NCBI GenBank assembly: GCA_035236585.1
Contig: CP141135.1
Span: 4,250,001-4,314,000 of the forward strand
Direction: 5' to 3'
Length of the DNA stretch: 64,000 nt
Source of the DNA: Warburgia ugandensis
Taxonomy: Eukaryota; Streptophyta; Magnoliopsida; Canellales; Canellaceae
Shown piece after piece: positions 53,960 to 64,000 of the stretch (positions within the stretch are counted from its first letter, which is position 1; each line of letters opens with the position of its first letter). Made by a program: the position numbers and the translations under genes. The notes below the pieces were generated by a model. It had not been told where the DNA came from. It did not search any database and worked only from the letters and a program-made list of their open reading frames with translations.

Positions 53960-54600
53960 ATGACGAAGACCTAGAATCAGTTCTCTGAAATCTTCTCGAA
54001 CAACCGTTTACTTCTTCATTTTCCACAGCGTTGAATATAGAAAGCAGAAACCCCAATCCTTCTGCTATTTCAAATAAAATGAAAAAAACCCTACTTTTTA
54101 TCCATTAGAACAGATTCTACTCCAAATTAGCAGCAAAAACCTTCAATCGTACAGATCAAAACCCATTCCCATACTTGAAAATCACAAGATCGAGAGAGAT
54201 CACAAATTTTCTCAAAGAATCTCGTTACAGAAAGCTAAATCGGAAAGAGAAATACTACTTCCAAAATCAAACTGTTGCGATCCAGGTTCGAATCTGGAAG
54301 AAGATCAGGTAGAATCGATCCAGTAAGAGGGGGATCAAAAAGAATTTCGAAGCAAATCGAAATTCGAAAGCGAAAATCGAATCCTGATTACGATTTTGCG
54401 GCACTGCTTTTACTGGTATTTCGCGTTTTCCGGTCTCACGCGCTCAAAGACCCCCCAAGTCAATGGAGGGAACAATTGGGAAGCTCGTCCCTTGAGAATG
54501 CTAAATGGAAGCACCTCTAAAGTGCTGCTATAGAAGCGTCCACTTCCACCGGGCTGACAATTAAATGATCTGGACCGTTCACCTGATAAATAGGGATTTG
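53960..54600. other. MTPC2 5' leader and promoter region
   Basis: The MTPC2 frame stays open upstream of the ATG to a stop near 54100 with no further ATG. A four-codon upstream reading frame starts at 54103 (minus). No convincing TATA box identified. Confidence 0.4.
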
Positions 54601-54611
54601 GACGTCATTGT

Positions 54612-54713
54612 GTTTGAAAGGTGAAAACAGCCTATTGCAAAATGCAAGGCAAGACTACGTACTATAGACCTTTTTAGTCCACCCATTCCCCAAACCCCGT
54701 ATATGTGGGAGCC
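54612..54713 (+). mobile_element. Au SINE fragment
   Basis: Only the middle of the element: GGTGAAAACAGCCTATTGC, then AAATGCAAGGCAAGACTACG and CCACCCATTCCCCAAACCCC up to GTGGGAGC. Both ends are missing; no target duplication. Confidence 0.85.
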
Positions 54714-54714
54714 T

Positions 54715-56575
54715 GAGATCAATCATTTGAATATCCACATTTGTTGTGCATGCTAAAGAGCTGCTGTTGTTTCTCCTAATCCTGGCCTCACCACAATGAG
54801 CAAAAAGGTTTACCTTCTCAGCCATAAACTGAAAGTTCTTGCTTCTTATCTAGTCTTTGATCAGCAGCAGGAAGAGGCATTTGAGAGATGTTTAAGACAG
54901 AACAATGTTTATAATATAACAAATACCACGACACCCAATATACAATTTCACAGTTCTTCACAAGAGGGATTTTGATTTTGCTGTTACCATATACACTTGA
55001 GCCTCCTAACAGACCACCACTCCAAGACCTGAGGAATATGAAATTATCATTTGGAAGAAAGAACAAAGAATGAGTTTGTGAACAGCTCCTTCCCCTGAAC
55101 AATCATGATTGGACCCATTTACAGGACATCAGAGTATGAACTAGAACAATCGTCTTGTGCCACCATTTATATGAAAAAATGATGTTCCTGAACATTGAAC
55201 TGGTATCTGTATTGGGTGATAGGACGAAAGGACCCATGATATCATCTCCCCAAACGGGTGAGCCACGAACAGAATGTCAGCCTATTGATAAGTATCAAAC
55301 GACAAAAAGTAGAAAATGCTCAATGTACAGAAGGAGATATCAGTTCAGAGAACTTGTCTTCATGCCGTTCAGCTGATCACAATGGAATCGTCAACCAGTA
55401 GTCTTAATTCTTGACTGGATTATAGCAGTGATGGAATGCTGCTTTCTCCTAGAAGTTCAGTGTGCACCGTCAGGTTATTGTAGAGTTCATTCTGAGTGGC
55501 AGAAACAGCAGTTCATTTCAAATGTGCAAATGGCTATCAACATTGAAGTTGTGGAGATCAGAAGCGCCTGCTTTAGGGCTGCCAAAGACAATAATAAACA
55601 GTCAGAAATCCAAGTGGTATATAGGTCCAGAAGTTCATTGATTGGATAAAAAGGACCCTCTGCAGTTCTTTCATTCTTCATTTCTTATTTTGGGAGCAAA
55701 ATTATTTTGATTTGTTTTCTTCATTCAATCACGAAGCTTTTGAGAATGATGACAATCTGGTGCTCTGTAAGAATAATTATTGTCATCAGTTAGTAAACAT
55801 AATGAGACAAATTTAGAGAGGTAAAAGGTCCAGGACCTGGAAATGCTAACACAACTTAAAGGACACAAACCGTGAAGGACTGGCCAACACGTGAAATTCA
55901 AGAAAAACTTAAAAACCCAGCCGTAAGTAGTCCATTAAAAGTGTTAAAGATACTCTGTCCAGAAAGGTGAAGAATAACAAAATCCTAGGTTCACACAAGC
56001 AGGTGCAAGAAACACCAAGAATGTGTCTACTGGAAAATCATTTAGTAGTAAGCATACATATACTTCCAGTGAGTCTCATTTTCACATGGGGTTCATACAT
56101 TTTGTCGGATTCGAGGTTTAGTGCACTACCAAATATTGTTTGCAACTTCATAGAGGTTGAAGTTGAACTATCTTTAAAATACTAAGGTCATTTTACTCAT
56201 TATGTTCCCGAGTAGTACTGCACATAATATCACCTAGTCAATGAAATTATTGTTGATGCTCATCTACACCAATCTTTAAAATTCATCAGCTCAAGAGAAG
56301 ACAGCCAGAGCAAGACCTTGGAAATTGTGATTGTCCAGTCCTATCAGTGGAAGTATCATGAGCCATACTTACTCCGTTTCCATAGCTTCACCAATATGAG
56401 TAAACAAATCACAACTCCCCACGTGCCAGCAGATTGTCTCCAAAAACCAAGGATTTTCAGAAATGGAAGGGGAACTGCATTCTATTTATCCTTCGAAACT
56501 AAGACTGAAATTCTTCATTTTATCCAGAGATAGTGACTCAACAGTAACACTCATTCTTTTACACGTAAAACTGCA
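54715..56575. other. Region 3' of NUDX23, no gene resolved
   Basis: Must contain the last short NUDX23 exon and 3' UTR, but no segment encoding the family's usual end is recognisable. A possible acceptor leads into a frame at 56474-56369 (minus) beginning SSPSISENPW; this is weak. Other open frames are unrelated. Confidence 0.4.
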
Positions 56576-56578
56576 TAC

Positions 56579-59500
56579 CTCTTATTTATGATACAGTAAT
56601 GTGATTTAAGTTTTCCAGTCTTGAGATCTTCAGCATACTGCAGCAACAGAAGACAAGAACAAAGAGCTAAATCAGTACCTTAATTTATCAGTTCCTTACT
56701 CTTGCTGGTTATGTACCTCTATTTCACAATAGGGAAACAATATCTAAGTCTAACAAAAAGTGTATAAATCAACTGACCATGACTATGAAACATTAAGGAA
56801 GTGTTCCCATTTGAGTTACCTACCATTCTTAATGTAACAAGTACTGATGAAAATGCCAGAGAATCATATGGCATCTCATCCAAAGCAAAAAATTCACACT
56901 CCATTGATTCAGGGCCAGGTGAAAAATGGGGCTTCTTCAGTTTTGCCAGGAAAATGATGTAGCTCTGTAGTGCAAACAATGCCAACATCAGAAAAGTCTT
57001 CCCTAAGATCATAGTAAACAAAAGAATCAAATGGCAGCAAACAAAAACTAACTAGCTCACTTGGCCAATGAGTGGAATATCTAGCATAGCAAATGGTGAA
57101 AGAATTTCAACTTCTGCATTAGCTTCTTCAAATGTTTCCCTAGCAGCCCCTTCTGCTGCTGACTCCCCAATTTCCATGTAACCAGCAGGAAGAGTCCTGG
57201 AATATAAAGTTATCATAAGCAGAATTTTCCAGTGTTAGAATAAGAATACAAGGTCTATAAGCAACCAACATGGGTAGAAAGTGCATTTTGATTTCATACT
57301 AATACAAGCCCGTTTGTGGCTGACCCCTAATTGGGATAAGGTCTTGATGATGATGATGATGATGATGACTAATACAAGCCCATTTCAGCTTGAAAAAGGG
57401 TAAAGATTACTTAATTAATATGGGAAGGATAACCAGAACGCATATGAGGAAAAGCCAAGAGCACACCATAGCAAGAACATGAAGCAAAATGTTGAATATA
57501 AGTGCCTTTTTTTTTTCCATTTCTTACTCCAAAGTATCAAAATCTTTCCAAAGTCCAAGGGCAATGCCTTAAAGATCTTCACTTGTTTCATGCGGGACAG
57601 TCAAATAGCAGCCAGTTCATGCTTGTTTAACTATCTGTCAGCAAATAAGCTTGGTATAACCTTTTGTCAAAACTCTGATTGCACAGAAACTTTGATGTCT
57701 TAAATGGACTGTAAAGAATTGCTGGACATGATATTATAGCTGGACAATTATGACTGGCAACCACCCACATACAGAGAATTGCCATTCTGTAAGTAGCTCT
57801 AATAAAGATGTTAGGCATGTTCATGTTTATGAATTGACAGCCATCCACTGAAACAAGCTATAGTAATGGAAATAGGTCTGGGAAAGAATCAAGGATCCAA
57901 ATCCATTTCAAGATTTTTGAACTGAGATTTATATCATTCATGACAAATAAGAGTATACTCATAATTAATATTTATGCAATGGAGCGTTATCAACTATTAC
58001 TTTGTGAGGTAATGATCCAATTTAGGAGGCAAAGCAGCTTCCATTGGGCCATGCAATCACATTGGCTGCAGGAAGGATGAGCCACATGGTCCTTCAACAG
58101 GCTTGGAAGCCACTAGATGTATACCTGCTAACATGGCAACCACCCACATACAGAGAATTGCTATTCTGTAAGTAGCTCTAATAAAGATGTTAGGCATGTT
58201 CATGTTTATGAATTGACAGCCATCCACTGAAACAAGCTATAGTAATGGAAATAGGTTTGGGAAAGAATCAAGGATCCAAATCCATTTCAAGAATTTTGAA
58301 CTGAGATTTATATCATTCATGACAAATAAGAGTATACTCATAATTAATATTTATGCAATGGAGCGTTATCAACTATTACTTTGTGAGGTAATGATCCAAT
58401 TTAGGAGGCAAAGCAGCTTCCATTGGGCCATGCAATCACATTGGCTGCAGGAAGGATGAGCCACATGGTCCTTCAACAGGCTTGGAAGCCACTAGATGTA
58501 TACCTGCTAACATGGCTATACACCATAGACATGTATAAGGATATTAACAAATAATTCATCTTCTGGTAGGGTTCATTTATGAGTACATTTGTACTCTTCA
58601 GTGTTGAAGGACAAATGATTACTTGCATGTCATCCAGAAAAACATAAGTTGATTCTTGTTCAAGACACATCTCACGTACAAGAAACTAGATAAGTCCTAT
58701 TATTAGCCAAATCTAAGAATGAGAAGAGAAAGGTAGAAAATATACCAAAGCCCATAGGAAGGTTGAATCTTTCTTCTGCAAAGGAGAATCTTCTTATTGT
58801 GTTCAACTAGACAGCCAACAACCTATAGAAGAAAGTCAAAAGAAAGAGACATCAAAAGATGCCTGCAAAAGTGGATGAATGGGAACAGATATCAAAAAGC
58901 ATAAGCAACAGACTTGAACTCATCATGACTGTCCCAAGGATGTTGTTACTCTTTCACTGTATAACCAAGAGAAAATAGTGTATAATGAACATAGGTATAT
59001 ACCATTTTCGGGTTCTGATACAAAGTCTTCCCACAAAGCGTGCAAACCGCTCGCAGCTTCTTTTCTCCTTCTGATGTAACTAGCTTTGCCGGACCACCAC
59101 AAAATTGGCAGAAGTTGATTTTAGACATATGTGCCTAAATTGGATAACGTAACTGTTACTAAAGCAGGATGTGTAAATCAAATTACAGCCAGAAACAACT
59201 TAAAAATAAATAAATAACGTGTTTGAATGCATCTTGTAAAGATTCACTCTTGTATGTGGCCATGTTATGGGGTGAATGGAGAAGCACTCGTACTGGGAAA
59301 GTAAAGGGAAACAAATCATTCATGAATCTTTACATGATTGTTAAGAGAAAATCGGGTTCTTGATTAGCATGAATTCCATTTCTCCAAACAGGCCATCAAA
59401 AGAATTAAAAGGCCAAACTCATGAAATGGCTTGTCAACTCAAAACAAATAAATAAAATCCAAAAGGAAGTAATGACTTATTTTCATGTTTGGTGAGGTTC

Positions 59501-60595
59501 ACATGCCTTTGGGCACATTCTCGCCTCATTTTCTTTGTTTCTTTTTGGTGCTTTTGCAAGCTTCACTTGTGATGTGTCATGGTTCCCATCATTCTGTACT
59601 CAATGAAGTTTCCATTGTTTTGAAGAATTTAAAAAGAAAAGAAAAAGAAAAGGGATACACAAACTTGGAGTCATTTCTTTTGGAATAAAGCTCTTGATTA
59701 ATCATCAAACACAAAAATCATTTCTTTCAATAAATAACCATTTATATACAACCTAAAACTCCATTTACCAAACTCCCGCATTAAAATGGAAAATATTTTG
59801 GCAAATTTTCCCAGCTATTTGCAGCTTTAAAATCATCATCATCAAGACCTCATCCCTGTTTGGGGTCGGCCTATTTGCAGCTTTAAAATAAAGATAAAAT
59901 TATTCAAACACATATAAAATAGGCTGAGAAGCTTAAACTGTTTATTCTTAAATAATATTACCTGTGGTTTCAGGCGGTAAATAGCAGAGAAGTTTTTCAC
60001 TATTATGGAATAATTTAATCATGATTCTTACTCTCAGTACTAAACAGCCCCAAAGAGTCAAAGAGACTACTTACAGGATTTCTATTTTTTGAATGGAACT
60101 ACTGTTGATTATAAAGAACTAGCTTCACCAGAAGCACAGAACTCCGTTTGCAACATCTTCAAATGAGGAATGAAAAGATGAAGCTCTAAGAACTCAGCCC
60201 ACACAAACCCAAAAGGCAATAAAACACAAAGATATGGCATACTTCATCACAAGCATCTAACTCCGTTTGCCTCATACTGCCATTAAAGATTTATAATGAC
60301 CCAAAGCGAGAAAACCCAAAGAATAATTCAAGGAAATTACCAGCGAAGGAGAGACTGTTGATGATGAAGAAGAAGAATTTCCCTTCGGGCTCGATTCAGA
60401 AAGACTTGCATACACTTGAAATGCACGAAAATACCCCCTTGATTGAGATAAAACTATGGGGGAAATGAATTCAAATGAATGGATTCTGAATTCAGGTGTT
60501 GTTGTAATGATCTGTGTAAATGAGGGGCAGGAATGAGGCTTCCATTTGTGGAATGGAAAGACCCCATTACCACCAAAGTGGGAAGCTCTGAGCAT
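56579..60595 (-). CDS. NUDX23: Nudix hydrolase 23, chloroplastic (FAD/ADP-ribose diphosphatase); C-terminus incomplete
   Basis: Hydrolyses FAD and ADP-ribose in plastids; in Arabidopsis it takes part in flavin homeostasis. Exons found on the minus strand: 60595-60341, 59134-59003, 58822-58746, 57196-57061, 56964-56824, 56637-56579, in phase, giving 266 residues plus a split codon; the family is about 280 aa, so one short exon is missing from this model. Residues 1-85 are Ser-rich, lacking acidic stretches early on, as expected for a transit peptide. Zinc ribbon: CQFCGG (94-99) and CTLCGK (116-121). Nudix box at 160-182: [16 protein letters not shown] with the catalytic RE..EE glutamates; the usual Gly near its end is Asn181. 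Downstream blocks: [49 protein letters not shown] and [19 protein letters not shown]. Lies head-to-tail upstream of MTPC2. Confidence 0.92.
57316..57367 (+). mobile_element. 52 bp truncated retroposon tail in NUDX23 intron
   Basis: GTGGCTGACCCCTAATTGGG..ATAAGGTCTTGATG followed by six further GAT units. ACTAATACAAGCCCGTTT (57298-57315) and ACTAATACAAGCCCATTT (57368-57385) are its target duplication. Only the 3' tail of an RTE-like LINE or allied SINE was inserted. Confidence 0.85.
57756..58513. repeat. 379 bp tandem duplication in NUDX23 intron 3
   Basis: Unit 1 57756-58134, unit 2 58135-58513. By eye they differ at about three positions (GCCATT/GCTATT, AGGTCT/AGGTTT, AGATTTTTG/AGAATTTTG) with no length change. 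Both units run GGCAACCACCCACATACAG to ATACCTGCTAACAT. Confidence 0.95.
59135..60340 (-). other. NUDX23 intron 1, about 1.2 kb
   Basis: AT-rich. Contains the 37 bp retroposon scrap at 59834; nothing else recognised. Confidence 0.8.
59834..59870 (-). mobile_element. 37 bp retroposon scrap with 19 bp target-site duplication
   Basis: The insert is CATCATCATCAAGACC..TTTGGGGTCGGC, the reverse of the tail at 57316. It is bounded by the perfect duplication CTATTTGCAGCTTTAAAAT at 59815-59833 and 59871-59889. Two thirds of the insertion footprint is the duplicated host target. Confidence 0.92.
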
Positions 60596-60599
60596 TCTG

Positions 60600-61250
60600 A
60601 GAAAATCTGGCCTTTGGGTTCTCTCAGGAAACGAAATTGGAAGGATTTTGCCGGAGGATGAAGGAAAGTGGAGCGTTTAGCCGGCTGGGAAATCAGCTCA
60701 CCGGAATATTGGCTCCCTGATAATTGCTCTGTTCTTAACTCTACCAGTCACAGGTTTTACACGGAGGCCGGGGACAGATTACGACTTGGGAGTTGGAGAT
60801 GATCAGGAGTCACTCAAAGAGGCTTTCTGATCGTACGATTTAGTGGGTCCCATTATTATAAAATCTTATATTATAGTAAGGTGGGCCACTTTATTTTATT
60901 TTAATGGTTGACTTGAATGATCCAGACCGTCTATTTTTGAAGTTGTCCTTTCAGATGAGCCATGCACCAAAGTTTGAACACATTTAAAAGTTGGGCATCA
61001 ATGATCTAGGGCCTTCGAGCATTGTTGTGTGTATTTAATAATATTTCCTTAGAAAAATCAAAGGCATAGAACCATCTGTTGGAGAGAATTTTTGTGCAGG
61101 ACTCGTCCATATCAAGATTTACAAGATAAACAGTTTGGATTATGAAATAGTGGGCCTCATTTACACTTCCCTGAGCTTTTTTTCTTTTTTTTTCAAATAC
61201 TATGGATGTAGTTCAAAATCCATCTTCACTAACAACAGCGAAAGAGCTAA
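60600..61250. other. NUDX23 promoter side and intergenic DNA
   Basis: GC-richer up to about 60830 (promoter and 5' UTR of NUDX23, minus strand), then AT-rich with no recognised feature. Confidence 0.4.
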
Positions 61251-61255
61251 AGGAG

Positions 61256-61337
61256 AAGGGCAGTCTCCGTGCATGAAGCTTCCGCCTATGTTGGGTTTAA
61301 GGAAGGGACAGATCATAAGAGCCTCAAGTACTTCTTC
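61256..61337 (-). mobile_element. Au SINE 3' fragment abutting Gypsy sequence
   Basis: Plus-strand reading GAAGGGCAGTCTCCGTGCAT, then GCTTCCGCCTATGTTGGG and GGGACAGATCATAAGAGCC. Stops at about AAGTA, where Gypsy RNase H sequence starts. The 5' half of the SINE is absent. Confidence 0.85.
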
Positions 61338-64000
61338 ACTCAAAGTGATTTGAACATGAGGCAACGTAGGTAGATGAAGTACCTCAAGGACTTCGACTTC
61401 ACCATGCAGTACCATCTTGGGAAGGCTAACGTCGTCGCAAATGCCATGAGTAGAAAGTCTGGAGTAATGATTGTCAATTTATCGACTTAGTCTAAGTTCT
61501 TTGACAGGATTTTGAAGGCACAGGATAAAGATAAAGAGATACGGGACATGGCAGATAGGGCAGATTTTATGAGAAGATCGGATGGAGGAGTCAGATTCAA
61601 GGGTAGATTGGTAGTATCAACAGATGATGATTTGAAGCGTGAGTTACTTTAGGAGACACACCAGTCCCATATATGATCCATCATGGAGGTACGAAGATGT
61701 ATTAGGATCTCAGGAGACTTTTCTGGTAGAACGGTATGAAAAAGGATGTTTGAGAGTGCGTAGCACGGTGGTTAACCTGTCAGCAGGTCAAGGCTGAGCA
61801 TCGGCGTCCATCAGGACTACTTCAGACATTGGACCTTCCTGAGTGGAAGTGGGATCATATTACCATGGACTTTATTGTAGGTCTTCCAAGGACTATTAGC
61901 AGCAACGACATGATATGGGTCGTTGTGGACAGGTTGACCAAGTCCGCTCATTTCCTTCCTATCAGACAAAATCATATGGTAGACAGCCTAGCGAAATTGT
62001 TTGTCAAGGAGGTCATGAGTCTACATGGAGTTCCCTTGACGATTATATCGGATCGAGACACTCTGTTTACCTCAAAGTACTGGAAGAGCGTGCAAGAGGC
62101 TCTAGGATCAAGGCTGAAATTTAGCACAGTATTCCACCCTCAGACAGAAGGTCAGAGTGAGAGAACCATTCAGACAATTGAGGATATGCTACGAGCTTGT
62201 GTTATGGATTAGAAGAGTAGCTGGAAAGATCACTTACCACTGGTAGAGTTTGTATATAATAATAGTTATCACACTAGTATTGGCATGGCTCCATGTGAGG
62301 CACTTTATAGCAGGCCCTATCGGTCACCCTTATGTTGCAGTGATGTAGAAGAAAGACACATAGTGAAGTCTGAGTTGGTAGAGGAGTGTGTAGAGAAAGT
62401 TCAACTTATTCAAAAGAAATTATTAATAGCTCACAGCCGACAGAATAGTTATGCTAACAAGAGGCAGAAAGACCTAGAGTTTCCTAAAGGTGAGCATGTA
62501 TTCTTTAAGGTTTCCCCGTGAAAGGAGTGATGGGGTTTGGGAATAAAGGAAAGCTTAACCTCAGGTACATTGGACCTTTTGAGATATTACGCAGGGTTAG
62601 GACAATAGCATACCAATTAGCCTTACCACCACAGTTAGCAAATGTACACGACGTCTTCCATGTATCCATGTTGAGGAAATACATACTAGATCCCTCACAC
62701 ATATTGGAGCAGATCTCAGGAGAGTTGCAGCGTAATATGACATTTGAGGAGAGACCTATGTGTGTACTGGATACGAAAGTCAAGAAATTGAGGACTAAAA
62801 CTATTACATTAGTCAAAGTCCTTTGGTAGCATCATTCACTACATGAGACCACATGAGAGACAGAAGAGGAGATGCGGAGAATCCACCCAGAGTTATTTAC
62901 ATAGAGATATGTATCGAAATTTCGAGGATGAAATTTTAATAAGGTGGGTAGGAAGGATGTAATATCCTCAAATGTTAATCTTAAATTAGTGATAAAATAA
63001 ATAATTAAATTTTAAATTTTATGTATAGAATTTGGTTCTAAAAACTCAAAAACTAGAAAGTACATGTCGATAGAATTCCAACGACATAAAGAACACAGAA
63101 AATAGAGCTCAAACGAAGGAGATATGAGCCGTTTAAGTTAGAAGGGCAAATTGATAAATTAGAGAGGCCCAAAATACAGGGGCTATTTTTTATAATGGTA
63201 ACCCCTTCTACACACCTCTATCAGATCTGACGATTTTGCTGAAAAAATTAATCAGAGACCAGCAAAAACAGACCACCAACGTTCAAAGGAGATACCTTCA
63301 CGATTCAATCACTCCATTCAAGTCCCTTGCCTCCATAGATCGAACGTTTTTCCTAAAAAACCCTAGTAAGAACGCAACACCGGAAAAGATAGGAAAAGCC
63401 CTTCCGGCAGTGTCAATGCCCACCCGATTCATCATGGTAAGTCCCTACTCTCTTTTCCCTCTTTATGCATAGCATATATGTGTGTGGCATGCATTAGAAT
63501 TCATCATTTTTTCAGGGATTTAGTACACCCTACTGTAGTTGTAGGATTTAGTAAATGAAATAGTGTCAAAACCACAATCTATTCGTTCATATGGTATGTG
63601 ACGAACCAGGAACAAACCTTTTAAGTTTGAAGGAGATCCGGCGGTTGACGCCATTAGAAATCACAAAGAACAGTACGTATGATAAATTTAGGAACGTGAG
63701 AAAAATAGAAAAAAACCTTAGTTTTTGTCAAAATCAATCAAAAGGTGTGTTAAAAATGGAAACTACATGAAATTTCGAGCAAAATGGTGCAAAAATACTA
63801 AATTTGGGCACTTGTGGGGTCATTGGCCACGATCGGATTCCGGTCGTCTTTCCTAGCGTCGGCACCCTAGCCGCCAGTGTAAACCTGTGCAAACGGCCCA
63901 CCTAACCCCCTATAAATCAATAATATTAATTTATGAAGTATTTTCATAAAAACTTAATTTTGAGAGCTATAGAAGTCCAAATCACAAGCGAAAATATCCG
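61338..64000 (+). mobile_element. Ty3/Gypsy (Del/Tekay-like) fossil, 3' part, runs off window
   Basis: Broken, with several breaks; only the 3' portion lies here. Parts in order: RNase H end (FTQSDLNMRQR, KANVVANAMSRKS; about 61340-61470), integrase zinc-binding and core (DLPEWKWDHITMDFIVGLP, VVVDRLTKSAHFLPI, ISDRDTLFTSKYWKS, FHPQTEGQSERTIQ; about 61650-62220), a C-terminal region with [14 protein letters not shown] and [20 protein letters not shown] up to about 62880, a purine-rich polypurine tract at about 62941-62957, and the start of the 3' LTR at 62958 (TGTAATATCCTC). The LTR continues past the window end. The TGTAATATCC LTR start is typical of this lineage. Age is uncertain, probably old. 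Confidence 0.9.

Noticed and set aside
56369-56474. Last exon of NUDX23 (SSPSISENPW frame)
   Set aside because: Only a few residues resemble the family end, the rest does not, and the frame is longer than expected; kept as a weak possibility only.

Overview
This window is nuclear DNA from a flowering plant. The evidence is multi-exon genes with GT-AG introns and plant-specific products (a plastid-targeted Nudix hydrolase, a legume-lectin receptor kinase, DC1 zinc-finger proteins), plus plant SINE, Copia and Gypsy elements and a decayed plastid 16S rRNA fragment. The lineage cannot be fixed from the sequence alone; nothing suggests a grass, and a magnoliid or woody eudicot is a guess.

Layout. 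1-5.6 kb: gene-poor, with five Au-type SINEs, a plastid 16S rRNA fragment and a dead PPR gene. 6.1-16.1 kb (+): a complete 21-exon UDP-glucose pyrophosphorylase gene (469 aa); its 5.85 kb fourth intron holds an Au SINE and a broken Copia element that itself carries a nested Au SINE. 17.9-32.0 kb: a DC1 (Cys/His-rich) cluster with one intact gene (324 aa), one open but eroded paralogue and two fragments. 33.6-44.1 kb: an L-type lectin receptor kinase cluster with two dead copies upstream of one intact intronless gene (640 aa). 44.2-47.9 kb: gene-poor, with a LINE remnant and two SINEs. 48.05-53.95 kb (-): a ten-exon metal tolerance protein C2 (MTP5-type) gene, 427 aa. 56.6-60.6 kb (-): a NUDX23-type Nudix hydrolase gene whose last short exon I could not locate. 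61.3-64.0 kb: the 3' part of a broken Gypsy (Del/Tekay-like) element running off the window end.

The genes do not form a pathway. UGP makes UDP-glucose in the cytosol, MTPC2 is a secretory-pathway zinc-transporter subunit, NUDX23 is a plastid FAD/ADP-ribose pyrophosphatase, and the DC1 and lectin-kinase clusters are the fast-evolving, probably signalling or defence-related part.

The most striking structure is the Au SINE load: 19 copies or pieces in 64 kb, many with intact target-site duplications, on both strands, inside introns, an LTR and a pseudogene. Two SINEs are themselves split by related LTRs, one of them inside a dead receptor kinase (a three-level nest). Other unexpected items are a 21-residue triplication at the MTPC2 N-terminus, a near-identical 379 bp tandem duplication in a NUDX23 intron, retroposon scraps as short as 37 bp bounded by long target duplications, a duplicated DC1 leader with GA repeats abutting the start codon, and an inverted-repeat hairpin inside a lectin-kinase pseudogene. 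I found no clear candidate for a wholly new biological system.
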